64,000 bases of DNA, from positions 16,227,501-16,291,500 of the forward strand of contig NC_087253.1 in assembly GCF_037042905.1 (NCBI RefSeq), read 5' to 3'. A program made the position numbers and the translations under genes. Shown here one piece after another: positions 46,018-57,321 of the stretch (position 1 is the first letter of the stretch; every line of letters starts with the position of its first letter). Source of the stretch: Lytechinus pictus. Lineage: Eukaryota; Echinodermata; Echinoidea; Temnopleuroida; Toxopneustidae. The notes under the pieces are model-generated. The model did no database searches, had not been told where the DNA came from, and saw only the letters and a list, made by a program, of their open reading frames with translations.

Positions 46018-46594
46018 GTAAGTTTATTTCAAACTTCCGTAATTTCATTGTTAAAATATTATTCAGTACTCGTAACTCTTGTAAACAAATTCGTTTAAAG
46101 GAACAACAAAATACATTTTATTCTATTAAAAAAACGATCATATTAGTCCAATATTCGTCCATGCACTAATGTAGGTGCCATGCCTTTATACGCATAACCT
46201 TATTCAAACGGCGATGGAGAAATGTTTTAAGCAAGTTTTAGACAATTATACAGAACTAAATTATCATAACGATAGCCTCGACGAGTGCTCAATATCATAT
46301 ATCTTTTTAGTTCAGAACATTGTTGTGAACCTATAAAATTAAGTAAAAAGTGTTCTGAACAAAGCGCAGATGAATACATTCATACAAAAGCTGCGCTATA
46401 CAAATTTATATTATTTTATTATTATTACTATTATTATTTTTCTCAAACAAGTTTATACCCTCTTTTAACAGGTTTGTTCATTAGATCGACACTTCTGTAA
46501 GGACTTTGCACTTGCTTTTTTTGTTCTACCATTCCCCATATCCACTATGTCGACCGCACATTTTGTACTTTGCCAAAGCATGGCGCAAAGAATA
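46018..46594. other. Gene B intron 4, first part
   Basis: AT-rich with a TATTATTATT run at about 46411. No exon. Confidence 0.5.
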
Positions 46595-46960
46595 ACAACA
46601 CGCAGGGAGCGGATGGGCAGTTTGTAAAGCGTTTGCCTTTCAGGCCAAAGATCATTGGTTCGAATCCAACCACATGTGACTGCGCGCGGATGACTAAAGC
46701 CAAGATTGTGTGCCCACGTGCCCTCCCCTGTTTCGTTCTTAGACACGGACAGGAAAAATCCATCCTCCTCGGACAGGATGTTAAGTTGAGGCCTCGTGTG
46801 GAGGGAAGTCACCACCTATGTACTCAAGGACCCACGTCACTAATCGCACACCGACAGGAGGACCCTGGTGTGGTGTTAGGCACGAACCTTATCAGTTATG
46901 TCGGGAGGAGAGCATCGCGGGTCACAATGACTCAGTTCGCGGTTCGCCTCCTAGTGACAA
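46595..46960 (+). repeat. tRNA-derived SINE
   Basis: A tRNA-like head (GGGCAGTTTGTAAAGCGTTTGCC.., B box TTGGTTCGAATCC) is followed by a ~270-bp unrelated body. The head differs from the GTGGCCCAGTGG family seen at 39.2 and 50.3 kb. Confidence 0.55.
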
Positions 46961-47107
46961 CAAACGGAACAAAACTAATTACCATGAAGACGCGTTTCCA
47001 CCCAAACAAGTAAATTGAAATCTGGTAAAATTGTAAGAAGATTGATATGATGGACAAAGGATAATAACAATATTTTTTTCTTCCTCTTTTTTTGTTACCA
47101 CTCAAAG

Positions 47108-47425
47108 CGCCTCGACTTCCCATCCGGCTCGCTGACGGTAGCACTCCAGATGAAGGACGCGTTGAAGTTCAATACAACGGTACTTGGGGGACCGTCTGCG
47201 ACGATGACTTCGACGATGATGACGCCACCGTTGTGTGCCGGCAACTTGGATACCGAGGGGAAGCCATTTCACTTGGAAACTTGAATCCTGGCAGTGGTGA
47301 TATCCTTTATGACGATCTGAGATGCCTAGGGGTCGAGTCTTTCCTCGGCCAATGCCCAAATGCTGGTTTAACAATCAATAATTGTGTCCACTATGAGGAT
47401 ATCAGCGTGAGCTGCAGTCTTGAAG
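47108..47425 (+). CDS. Gene B exon 5: SRCR domain 2
   Basis: Encodes IRLADGSTPDEGRVEVQYNG, TWGTVCDDDFDDDDATVVC and so on to SVSC. Six cysteines at the canonical positions. Acid-rich loop (DDDFDDDD) may bind calcium, as in other SRCR domains. Acceptor CTCAAAG, donor GGTAAAG, phase 1-1. Confidence 0.9.
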
Positions 47426-47484
47426 GTAAAGATTATTGTGATAGACGCATGGGCCACATGTTCCGAAGTCGGGTATGATTTTAA

Positions 47485-47757
47485 CTCTGGTCTAAAGTTG
47501 TGGTTTAACTATGGATAGCAAATTTTGACACGAATCTCTCACGGTACATGCTCAGTACAATTTCTTATTTGACACTCAAATAAAGTAATAAACCATATGT
47601 TAACGGTAGCTAAAATATTTGTATTCATCATTAAAACATGATGAAAAGCACAGAAAAAAATATAAAATATAAAATGTAGATTTGTGACAAATTTCGGCTT
47701 GCCATATTTTCAGCCGAGATTTGGACCATGGTTTAAGTTGAACCAGACTTCAGAATG
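47485..47757. mobile_element. MITE with CTGGTCTAAAGTTGTGGTTTAA ends
   Basis: The left end CTCTGGTCTAAAGTTGTGG and the inverted right end (AAGTCTGGTTCAACTTAAACC) match. One end of a related copy is at about 49788-49830 (ATAAAGTTGTGGTTTAATAATGG). Confidence 0.5.
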
Positions 47758-47832
47758 TCAGAGTACCATCTGTCGTATATAAGGTCAGTCACTGTGACTG
47801 ATTAATCCAGACATAAAGGCCTGAATTCACAA

Positions 47833-48175
47833 ATGTGGTTTTCTGTAGATTTCCTGTATAAATTACCCTTATTTACCGCGTATATTAAACATAATGCCCA
47901 ATGCTGATGCGCGCTTTTGTCAGAGTGCGCCAAATTGACGCTGTTGCCATGGTTAAGTATAACGTATTTTATTCATGAGTCCACTGTTTGAAGAGTGGAC
48001 TCATTAATGCAAAACAGTGGACTCATGAATAAAATAGCATGGATAACCAAGGCAACAGGCGTCAAAGCCGTGCACTGTGACAAATGCGCGTATCAGCTTT
48101 GGACATTTTTTTTTATAACCGCGGTAAATGAGCGTAAATTTATACCGGACAACTTCATAAACCATGGGTTTAACC
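47833..48175. mobile_element. Large palindromic element, ~160-bp arms
   Basis: The arms run from GTATAAATTACC.. on the left to ..TTTATACCGG on the right, and include GCGCG.TTTGTCA, GACGC.TGTTGCC and ATTTTATTCATGAGTCCACTG in both. The centre is a GAGTGGACTC/GAGTCCACTG cluster near 48000. It could fold over its entire length. Confidence 0.75.
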
Positions 48176-48212
48176 AATAGTTTAAGAAACCACCTTAATG
48201 AATTTGGGCCAA

Positions 48213-48310
48213 TATGTTTCCTTGGTAAATGGTTATATGCAAGTTTGGCGTTTACAAGCAAAATGCTGTCCTGCCGAGTTCCTACGGGGGGTACCATAAA
48301 CAGAAATAGA
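48213..48310 (+). repeat. Dispersed repeat, copy of 10690-10803
   Basis: Contains TTGGCGTTTACAAGCAAAATG, CTGTCCTGCCGAGTTCCTAC and ACCATAAACAGAAA, in the same order as the minus strand of 10690-10803. Confidence 0.55.
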
Positions 48311-49097
48311 ATACAGTTCATGATTTATGTCTCATGTCTCTCCAAGTGTTAATTATACAAATACATGTACATATTTATATTTATTTTATTTTATTTGTAT
48401 TCTTTACTCAGGGTAGCCTGTTCAGTGGTTTAGACACTGTTGTCAACCAGGGCCCTGCACAATACATATATACATAAAACAATCAAAAGAACATATTTTT
48501 ATGAAATCGACATTGTTAAACTGCAATATGATTAGAGAGAAATTATTTGAGTACTTGAAAAATGAAGCAGTATTGGAAATTGACAGGAAAACTAGGAAAA
48601 ATTAATAGGTATGCAATACATCATCCGTCTTTGAAGGGCATTATAGAAATTGCACACGTGGAGTTCCTTTGGATCAGTTCGAACACTTTGTATGTGTATT
48701 TGGACTATTTCAAAGTAACAACTTGAGTAACCATTCTACGAAATGCCCGAGGAAAATGCGGTGCATTATATGTTTTATAGGATTGTGATAAGGATGATAA
48801 CCCATCCACTCCTCAATATCGTGGCCGATAAGCATGGCAAGCGGGTTAATAGAATTAATCAAATAAAATCATCTCAATCAATGGTAGCCGCCATTGGCAA
48901 ATTTGTATGATAGCTAAAATTAATGACAAGTCATGTGATGCATTTCAGCCAATCATTTGATTGGGATTCATATGACCACGTGAAACAGTCTAAACATATG
49001 CGAGTATATTTTTCCAGACGTCTTGAATAGTCCACATCGTCTTTATGAAGAAATGGTATCTATTTAAATGCATGGTATTCTTCTTTCCATCCTTCAG
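48311..49097. other. Gene B intron 5, end; dispersed repeat at 48400-48475
   Basis: Contains the CAGGGTAGCCTGTTCAG repeat also found at the window's left edge. Otherwise nothing to the acceptor CCATCCTTCAG. Confidence 0.5.
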
Positions 49098-49469
49098 TGA
49101 CACCCCCCATTCTACCAACAACGCAGGCTTGGACAACGGAAGGTATTACTGATCTACCGACAAGACTGGTTAATGGCGGCACTGACAACGAGGGACGTCT
49201 CGAGGTTTTCTACCAAGGCCAGTGGGGCACGGTATGCGATGACTTCTGGGATTCGGATGCTACCGATGTTGCCTGCCGTGCCCTCGGCTTCCTCCGTGGG
49301 GCGAACTATTCTTGTTGTGCCGCTTTCGGCCAAGGTGACGGTTTGATTATCCTTGATGACGTAATCTGTAACGGAAACGAAAGTAGCATCGCATCGTGTC
49401 GCCACGGAGGACCGTATGTCCATAACTGTCAGCACTCTGAGGACGTCGGAATTACCTGTATCCCATATG
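49098..49469 (+). CDS. Gene B exon 6: SRCR domain 3 with Thr/Pro linker
   Basis: A 372-nt exon begins with a 20-residue linker rich in Thr and Pro (TPPILPTTQAWTTEG), followed by an SRCR domain: TRLVNGGTDNEGRLEVFYQG, GTVCDDFWDSDATDVACRAL and so on to GITC. It has an extra CC pair (SCCAAF). Donor TGGTAAAG, phase 1-1. Confidence 0.9.
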
Positions 49470-50020
49470 GTAAAGGCCAACGAACGATGAGGGCGTCAAC
49501 AGAGCAACACTGCCTGTGTTGCTGCCCTGTTCGTTCGTTGGTAAAGACTTGGTAGATGCCAAACATGTTAGGAAATCATGAGCTTGCAAAATTAATGATC
49601 TTGGTTTATTCTGAAGTATAATATCGAATCAGAGTTTGATTAGGTTTCTACAAGGGGGGTCGCTGCTATCTCTTCGAAATAATCAGATATAGCTTGTATA
49701 GTTCGAGGGTATTTGGCAGCGCTCTGATTTATTTATCAATAGTGTTTCAATTATAATGGCCCGCATTTTGAGTCGGTTTTAATTTAAACTCTTGTATAAA
49801 GTTGTGGTTTAATAATGGATAGCCAATAGTAACATGAATGTCTAACAGTAAAGGTTAAATTATCAGCTCATTTGATACTCAAGTAATTATTTAGCCTACA
49901 ATGTAAACGCAATTTTGACAATTTTGGCTTCCGCTTATTTAGCACAGAATACTTTAGAATACGGGCCAATAAATGCACGTTTTGTAAGTGCATTGGTGGA
50001 AGTTCTAGAACATACATACA
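49470..50020. other. Gene B intron 6, first part
   Basis: No exon. It carries the MITE end at about 49788 noted above. Confidence 0.5.
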
Positions 50021-50024
50021 TGTA

Positions 50025-50190
50025 CATCAGTCGCGTAGTGGTCTCGTACTCCGTTTTCAGTGGAGCAGTGCTGCACGATTCAAGGGTATGAATCCTAGCC
50101 AAGGCGTTATTCCTTCAGTAAAAGATTCATTCTCATTGTACTGTAGTCAGCCATGTGAGGTGAAAGCATACCTGAAATGATTCAATCCCT
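50025..50190 (+). repeat. Decayed tRNA-derived SINE
   Basis: A tRNA-like head (CGTAGTGGTCTCGTACTCC..TCAAGGGTATGAATCC) and a body (TTATTCCTTCAGTAAAAG..) similar in layout to the SINE that follows at 50268. Confidence 0.45.
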
Positions 50191-50267
50191 GTATCCGTTC
50201 ATTTCTTGACAACTGCGGCTCTCAAATATATAGGCAATGTGTCAATACGGTTATTTAGACCAATTCT

Positions 50268-50575
50268 TTTAGGGGGCGTTGTGGCCCAGTGGATTAGTCT
50301 TCTGACTTTAAAACAGAGGGTCGTGGTGTCAAAATCCCAGCCATGGCGTAATTTCCTTCAGCAAGAAATTTATCTACACTGTGCTGCACTCAACCCAGGT
50401 GAGGTTAATGGGTACCCGGCAGGATTAATTCCTTGAATGCATGAGCGCTGAAAGGCAGCTCGAGCTAAAGCCGGGGTAATAATAAAAATGCGCATCGGAA
50501 TAGAATATTTCTAGATAGATTGCGCTATATAAATGCCTATTATTATTATTATTTTTATTATTATTATTATCATTA
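50268..50575 (+). repeat. tRNA-derived SINE, complete
   Basis: Head: GGGCGTTGTGGCCCAGTGGAT, a mutated B box (GGTGTCAAAATCC); body with TTCCTTCAGCAAGAAATTTA, AACCCAGGTGAGGTTAATGG; tail of TATTATTATT units. Same family as 39225-39507. Confidence 0.7.
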
Positions 50576-50642
50576 TTATTACTATGGGACCCTCAAGGCA
50601 ACTTTTAGTAACTACCTACCTTTTCCTACCCCCTGTTCCTAG

Positions 50643-50969
50643 ATTCGGCAACAGGAGACGTACGTCTTGTTGGAGGAAATAACCCAGCAGAGGGAAGAGT
50701 TGAAATTGAACATAATGGCGAATGGGGAACCATTTGCGACGACTCATGGGATTTGGAAGATGCCGGTGTTGTGTGCAGAATGCTGGGCTATCCTGCAGCT
50801 ACTGATGCTCCAGGATATGCTCACTTCGGCCAAGGTTCCGGTCCTATTCTTCTTGATGACGTGGCTTGTACGGGGGATGAGGAGAGTATCTTTGATTGTG
50901 GTAATCCGGGCATCGGTGTTAACAATTGTGGCCATTACGAGGATGCAGGAGTGGTTTGCAGCAACGAAG
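50643..50969 (+). CDS. Gene B exon 7: SRCR domain 4
   Basis: Encodes [41 protein letters not shown] and so on to GVVC. Six canonical cysteines. It is close to domains 5-7 in sequence ([20 protein letters not shown]), which suggests they stem from this type. Acceptor TTCCTAG, donor GGTAAC. Confidence 0.9.
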
Positions 50970-51097
50970 GTAACACTCCTTTTCAAAGGCGAAACGACCC
51001 CAACCTTTCGTTTAATAGGGAGTTTTCAGAAAGCGCCAGAGAATGAGTCCTATACATGTATATAACGTAACGATTTAATTTTGTCGATAGTCAATGA

Positions 51098-51446
51098 ATC
51101 GGAACAGCAGATTCGTCTGACGTTTCAGAGCTGACGATACAAATTGTAAATATGTCGTGTGTCCAGAGTCACGGACGAAACTGCTCTTTCGATTATTCGA
51201 CCCTCAACAAATACCTCATTGCGATTTGACAAGCACGGCAATGCATTTTATGCGTTGTAGGGTTCATTCCGCGCCGCTGTGCAAAAAAACTCCCTAATAT
51301 ATTTAGTACAACGCAAGCCCCAATTTCGTGAGCTGTAATTGACTTTTACATCGAAACGAAGCAGCAGTTTCGTCCTGGACTCTAGAAAAACGACATATTT
51401 GCATTTATTCGTCAGTTCCGGAACTTCGGACGAACTGCTGTTCCGG
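51098..51446. mobile_element. MITE with ~90-bp inverted arms
   Basis: CGGAACAGCAGATTCGTCTGA at the left pairs with GGACGAACTGCTGTTCCGG at the right. Both arms continue through AAATATGTCG and GGACGAAACTGCT. No gene inside. Confidence 0.7.
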
Positions 51447-51619
51447 TTCACCAATTTTAGATGAAATAACACCCAGCTGTTCATTGTCATTTGACGGGTA
51501 TTTTCCAATACATATACTATGTTCTAGAATTCTTTCTACGTCGCCGTGCAAAAACTCACCATGACTTCCCCTATGTACATAATCTTTGTAGTTTCATTGT
51601 TCATTTCTCCAACCCTAAG

Positions 51620-51799
51620 CCCAATGCGAAGGTGACATGGTATTCCAGATATGCGGTTCAGCATGCCCGCTTACGTGTGAGGATAGAGAACCGCAAAGCT
51701 GTCCACTTATCTGTGTGCAGGAATGCCAGTGTCCGGCCGGATTGTTCAGGGTTTCAGGTGACGACTCTCGCTGCGTTCCAGAGGAGGAGTGTCCATCAG
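51620..51799 (+). CDS. Gene B exon 8: TIL domain
   Basis: A 180-nt symmetric exon encodes one TIL module: QCEGDMVFQICGSACPLTC, CPLICVQECQCPAGL and CVPEEECPSG, ten cysteines. It is shorter and not closely similar to the GSGCGPFSC type of gene A. Acceptor CCCTAAG is weak in pyrimidines; donor GGTAGG. The coordinate of the first base may be off by one. Confidence 0.8.
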
Positions 51800-52641
51800 G
51801 TAGGCCTATTTCTCGCCCATCTGGAAACTTTAATTCTTCTAATTGTAATATTGTATCAGAACAACAATTATTTAAGTGATAATCACGATCATCATCGTCA
51901 TCACCGCTCGCCCCATACACCGAGACCATCGTGATGATATCTGCTTTGCACGGAGCAGTGATTCACATGAAATGGCTTAATATTGATTTCCCTTCTGTTA
52001 ATCATTGTCATGCTTAGGAAAGGTGTGGAGAAACAAGTACTAAATTAAATATTAATTGTAAATCTCGTTTAAATGATGCAGTCTTAGTAAAAAGAAATGC
52101 TGGAGATGTCTGAAATTATTTTTCTTTGCATTCAGTTATGTTCTTAGATCCAGCTGGCATGAAATGGTGAAGGTTGTGCTTACTTGGGGTTAAAATGTTA
52201 ATTTGGGTGGCAAAGTTGTTCCAAATTTTAAAATGTATTTGTTTTATGTCAATTTGCTAAAAATTTCAAAGAAAAATATGCGAAATGTACCGCACGGTCA
52301 GAATCGTCTCCCATATCCTCCGAACGATATTTGGGCATGACGTAAATTACACCTTCATCCCTTATAATGTTTGCGCTCATTCACCCAAAACCTACAACAA
52401 TATGAAGGGCCATTTCAGATATATATCTCACATGACGCCCACGCTTTGGAAATTTAACAAATAGTACGGTATTTCAAGAAGCAGACTTTGGGACATCGTC
52501 TGGGCCAACCTTTTTATAAAAATAAATGTTATATAAAACAAATAATCAATGACGCGTTTCAGAGAGCTTGGTTCATTCTTAACAATGTCACGGTTTAGAA
52601 TTTGATATTCTCCATATCAATTTACTGTGTCTTGATTATAG
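51800..52641. other. Gene B intron 8
   Basis: 842 bp; ATCATCATCG-type run at about 51889. No further structure seen. Confidence 0.5.
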
Positions 52642-52968
52642 ACATCGACTCGGCAGTTGTACGTCTAGTTGGTGGAAGCAGCGATGCAGAAGGAAGGGTT
52701 GAAATTCAACATGACGGAGTCTGGGGAACTATCTGTGATGACGGATGGGGTCTGGAGGATGCCGGTGTCATCTGCAGAATGCTCGGTTTCGAGGATGCTC
52801 TCAGCGCACCAGGATCAGCTGAGTTTGGCATAGGCTCTGGACCTGTTCAACTCGACGACGTTGGCTGTTCAGGATACGAGGAAACCATCTTGGACTGCTA
52901 TCATCGCCCGATTGGTGAACACAATTGTGCTCACAGCGAAGACGCTGGGGTTGTGTGCATTCCCCAAG
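52642..52968 (+). CDS. Gene B exon 9: SRCR domain 5
   Basis: Encodes [41 protein letters not shown] and [13 protein letters not shown]. Six cysteines. Its 3' junction (CCCCAAGGTAGGGGTTACTC) is identical to that of exon 10, and similarity to exon 10 continues into the intron, so these are recent duplicates. Phase 1-1. Confidence 0.9.
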
Positions 52969-53349
52969 GTAGGGGTTACTCTTTAAGTATAGCTTCCAAA
53001 AATATACCTTCACTTTTCCGAAGAAATAACCTAAATTGACAGCGATAATAAGGATATAATAAAGCGATGACTAGTGTCTCGTGGGAGTTTTTTTTCGAAT
53101 ACGAAAAAATTAAGTCGGAAAATAGAACGATTGAGTCTACCTCGAACATGGCTATGAAGAGGACAGATCTTCTGAAGACGCTAGATTGTGTGCATTCCAC
53201 ATATTATTGGTATTCTTTTGAAATTATTGAATCACCTCTGCTAAAATCCCCCCCCCCCCCTATAAGGATCATGCCGCGTATCAAAAAGGCAGAGTGTATT
53301 AATACACTGTTCCTTTTATGTCTCGCCCTCCAGTGTTGAAGGCGAGACT

Positions 53350-53935
53350 AAGGGATCCGACTGTCGTCCGTCCGTCACAAACATTATGACAAATAACTCC
53401 GCAACCGTTAGTCAGTTTTCAACCAAACTTGTATCGTAGATGTACTTAGGAAACTTGCATGTAATTCTGAAATCGGAGGTCGGAGGTTTTGATTTACTTA
53501 CGCGACATGCATGTCATGGTACAGTCAGAGGTGGCACATGGTAAGGACAAAGGTCATTTTCAGATCAACATTCAAGTTTACGTGCAAGACTGTCTTATGA
53601 CACACAACTCCGCAACCGCAATTTACCTTTCACCCGAACTTGGGTTTTTGATTTACTTACGAGACCTGCATGTCATGGTACAGTCAGAGGTGGCACATGG
53701 TGACATCAAAGGTCATTTTCAGATCAACATTCAAGTTTACGTGCAAGACTGTCTTATGACACATAACTCCGCAACCGCAAGTCACTTTTCACACAAACTT
53801 TGGTTGTAGATGTACTTACGAGACTTGTATGTCATGGTGCAGTCAGAGGTCACATGGTAAGGCCAAAGGTCATTTAGAGGTCAACATTTAAGTTTACGTG
53901 CAAGACTCTTATGACAAATATTCTTCGATCCCAGT
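53350..53935 (+). repeat. ~165-bp tandem repeat, three to four copies
   Basis: TTTACGTGCAAGACTGTCTTATGACA recurs at about 53577 and 53742, with TGTCATGGTACAGTCAGAGGTGG at about 53513 and 53673, and weaker copies on either side. An open frame of 106 codons spans it only because of the repetition. Confidence 0.7.
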
Positions 53936-54115
53936 TATTTTACAATGAACTTTTGATACAATTCTGTTGCGTGCCATAGCAAATCACGATATTTCTGATT
54001 ACTAGACACAACATCGCTTATGCCTTGTTTATGTTGGTTATCTCATAAGCCGAAAAGACATACTCTCATACTGATATACATGTATTCATTTTTATACAAA
54101 AGTAGTTACAATATA

Positions 54116-54278
54116 CAAATAGCGAATAGGCATGAGTGCGATGGTGCGAGATTTCGCATGAGGTGAAAGAAAGATGCTCTATTCAACGAGGCGTTAGCCG
54201 AGTTGAATAGAGTGTTTCTTTCTTTCACCGAATGCGAAATCTCGCACCATTGCACGAATAAGAATATTCGCTATTTGT
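54116..54278. mobile_element. Foldback MITE, ~75-bp arms
   Basis: ACAAATAGCGAATA at the left pairs with TATTCGCTATTTGT at the right, and the arms continue through GGTGCGAGATTTCGCAT and TGAATAGAG. Centre near 54200. Confidence 0.75.
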
Positions 54279-54630
54279 GTTGTACAACGCCTCGGAAGTT
54301 AGCGAAAATATGTAAAAACAAAGAGTTTTTCCTGCAGTAATCTATTAAAAGGGAGCAAAAATATGGAAAACGAAAAGCAAAATCCCACAAGCGAACACCT
54401 CGGGCAGCATTGCGCATTTAGCCAGGCCAGCAGGCTATACGCGTATTGCACCTGCATTTTTACTGAGCGCAATGAATTGAATCGTATTGTGACGTCACCT
54501 CCTAAGCCGTGCAACGGTACATTTTGGACGGTACATTTTGGATGGTACGTCTTTTGTGCAACGGTACGAATGTTTGACATTCAGCCTCCCATTTGCTCGC
54601 GTACAACAAGCTAAGTAGGCGTTGTACAAT
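54279..54630. mobile_element. MITE with GTTGTACAACGCCT ends
   Basis: GTTGTACAACGCCTCGG at the left and AGGCGTTGTACAA at the right are inverted. It directly adjoins the preceding foldback element and may form one composite with it. Confidence 0.55.
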
Positions 54631-55056
54631 AACAATAGGCCTACCATGAATACCGTCGAATATTTTTCATGCCTGTGAAACAGTATTTAAACTATAATGA
54701 ACTCTCCACTGTTTTCTGTGGAGAACAGGTTTGAGTTTATGACGACGACCTCTTTTTCTGTTTAAGTTTAAATGAATTTCATTTAATTTCCATTCGACGG
54801 AAAGTTTAGTGTATATACCTATGGCTCTGTAAGAAAGTTTACCCCTTCTTCACACGGCATGACGAGAGAGGTCGAAATGGTTGGTCATTCAACGCATGTC
54901 CAATTGTCCATAATTCTCCACTCATCCTGTATGTACATCCTACATTATTGTAATTTCTGCGTATTTCGAAAGGGAACGTATTCCTCGAGCGTTTGAATCG
55001 TAAATGATTAATAGTTAGGATTATATTCTATATATTTTCTAATGCAAACATAAAAG
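54631..55056. other. Duplicated intron flank of the SRCR array
   Basis: The stretch from GAGTTTATGACGACGACC through CACGGCATGACGAGAGAGGTCG to ATTTCGAAAGGGAACGTATT recurs in part at 56215-56494, 57140-57321 and 60712-60880, each time upstream of an SRCR exon or its remnant. Confidence 0.7.
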
Positions 55057-55368
55057 TGGTACGCCTGGTAAATGGAAACAACGAAGCTGAAGGAAGAGTC
55101 GAGATCAATCTTAACGGAGAATGGGGAACTATCTGTGATGATGGATGGGATCTGGACAATGCTAATGTTATCTGTAGAATGCTCGATTTCCAGGGAGCTC
55201 TCAGCGCCCCAGGATTCGCTCAATTCGGCCAAGGCTCTGGTCCTATCCAACTCGATGACGTCAGCTGTTCAGGAGATGAACAAACAATCTTGGACTGTTC
55301 TCATCGCCCGATTGGTGAACACAATTGTGGTCACAGCGAAGACGCTGGTGTTGTGTGCATTCCCCAAG
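55057..55368 (+). CDS. Gene B exon 10: SRCR domain 6
   Basis: Encodes [40 protein letters not shown] and [13 protein letters not shown]. Six cysteines. The acceptor is altered compared with its sibling: the CATAG seen at 56490 reads CATAA here, and an AAAAG four bases downstream is presumably used. Donor AAGGTAGG. Confidence 0.85.
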
Positions 55369-55859
55369 GTAGGGGTTACTCCATTAGACTTCTCTTAGTA
55401 TAGCTTCTAGAAAATACTGCCACTCCCCCGAATGAATAACCTGAATTGACAGCGAAAATGAGGATATAATCAAGCGAAAATTATTATGTGTATAATGTTT
55501 TTCTTGACATTTTCGAAAATGTAAGGCGAAAGTAGAAAGTTTGTGTCTACCTCGAACATGGCCGTGATAAGAATAGGTCGGGAGACGCTTTAAGTTGTGT
55601 CCATTAAAATTGGTAGAGGATATCCTTATTTAAGACCATCTTCCAATCCACCCCCCCCCCCTTCACCTCGAGAAATAACTTTGAAGTCAACAGCGATCTT
55701 GAAAAGTAAAATATAGAAGGCCTGTGTCTACTTGGAACAACACCAAAAAGATGCATATTTTCTCTAGTAGAAGGTGCATGAATCTTTAAAGGTGATGTTC
55801 AATGACACAAATTAGTGAAGGATCAATGGGGAATGTGTTCATGCGGAAAACATTTTTCG

Positions 55860-56215
55860 TGTATTCAGGACCGAGTATGTGGAATAGCCTTCCGAGTAGC
55901 CTGAAATCTAGCCAAAGTCTTTCGACTTTTAAACGAACATTCAGAAATTTTCTTCTGAACTCCTATTGATTTGCCCTATCCGCCCCCCCCCCTTGGTTTT
56001 CGTTTTGGTAGATCTTTTTGTGTTATAGGAATTGACCTTCGAAAGGTCTTGAGGCCTATTGTTTATCCCACCACTTTCTGTTATTTACTCGATTCATAAT
56101 GTACCCCTTTTTACTCGTGTTTGAATGTATTTTTAATGTATTTTTTAATGTGTTTTTATTCTATTGTACCAGTATTTTTATCAGAATGTGGAAAATAAAT
56201 AAATCTAAAGAATCT
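55860..56215 (+). pseudogene. LINE 3' end fragment
   Basis: Translation near 55865-55970 gives SMWNSLPSSLKSSQSLSTF, then KRTFRNFLLNSY and stop, again a LINE C-terminal tail. It is followed by a 3' untranslated part ending in AAATAAATAAATCTAAAG. It lies in the intron between SRCR exons 10 and 11. Confidence 0.65.
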
Positions 56216-56494
56216 AAAAAGATAATTGATTTATACAGATTCAACTGAATGGAACACATGTTTATATTACCCATGACTCTAATGGAAAATACAACCCTTT
56301 TCACTTCATCAGTATAAAATAGAGAAGTCGAAATGGTTGGTCTTTCAACACGAGTCCACATCCTGCATTCATCCAACTTGGCTTATTTAATGGTATTGTA
56401 GTTTGGGATAATAAAAAAGGAAACGTGTATTTCGAGCGTTTGAATCGTACATAAATATTATCGATCATGCTATCACATTTTGATACCAACATAG

Positions 56495-56809
56495 AAGTGG
56501 TACGACTGGTTAATGGAAACAACGACGCTGAAGGAAGAGTCGAGATCAACCTTAACGGAGAATGGGGAACTATCTGTGATGATCTCTGGAGTCTAGAGGA
56601 TGCTAATGTTATCTGTAGAATGCTAGGTTTCGAGGAAGCTCTCAGCGCCCCAGGATCAGCTCAATTCGGCCAAGGCTCTGGTCCAATCCAACTCGATGAT
56701 GTTACCTGTTCAGGAAATGAAGAAACCATCTTGGACTGTTCTCACCGAGGCATTCGTCAACACAATTGTGGTCACAGCGAAGACGCTGGAGTTGTGTGCA
56801 CTCAACAAG
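56495..56809 (+). CDS. Gene B exon 11: SRCR domain 7
   Basis: Encodes [41 protein letters not shown] and [13 protein letters not shown]. Six cysteines; nearly the same protein as domain 6. Acceptor CAACATAG, donor AAGGTAGG, phase 1-1. It is the last intact exon seen; none in the window closes the frame. Confidence 0.9.
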
Positions 56810-57321
56810 GTAGGAGATAATTTATTGAAATTATTCAACTATATCTTCTATAAAATACTACCCCTCCACCTACCCCCCCCCCCCCCCCATCGATAACGTA
56901 GATTTACATTGATGGGGATGTAGTTAAGCGATTACTAGTGTCTCATTAATTCATTTCGAATTCGAGGAGGTAAGGCGGAATGTAGAAAGTTTGTGTCTAC
57001 TAGGAACATTTCTGTTAGGAGAATAAATTTTCTATCGTAGAAATGGAAAATATGAAATGGTGTTCAACGGCAGAAAAAACGCGAAGTTGTGAAGGGGACT
57101 GCATTCATGATAGAGACGTCATTTTCTGCTTGAGTTGCGGCTTGACTAGAGAGGTCGAAATGGTGGTTCTTTCAACAAATGTCCATTGTCTTGCACTTAT
57201 CCTGTATTGTTCATCACGCATTATTGTAATGTTTGCGTATTTCAAAAGGGAACATATTTTTCGAGCATTTGAATCGTACATAATGAATATTAGGATTATT
57301 TTCTATGACTTCTAATACCAA
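56810..57321. other. Intron after exon 11, duplicated flank
   Basis: Starts with the same downstream intron sequence as after exons 9 and 10 (poly-C run, TGTCTAC..GAACAT) and ends with the pre-exon flank (TTTGAATCGTACATAATG..), where the LINE begins. Confidence 0.6.

Noticed and set aside
46570-47018. 147-codon open frame before SRCR exon 5
   Set aside because: It runs through a tRNA-derived SINE and shows no domain.
53489-53809. 106-codon open frame
   Set aside because: It lies wholly in a ~165-bp tandem repeat and repeats the same peptide twice.
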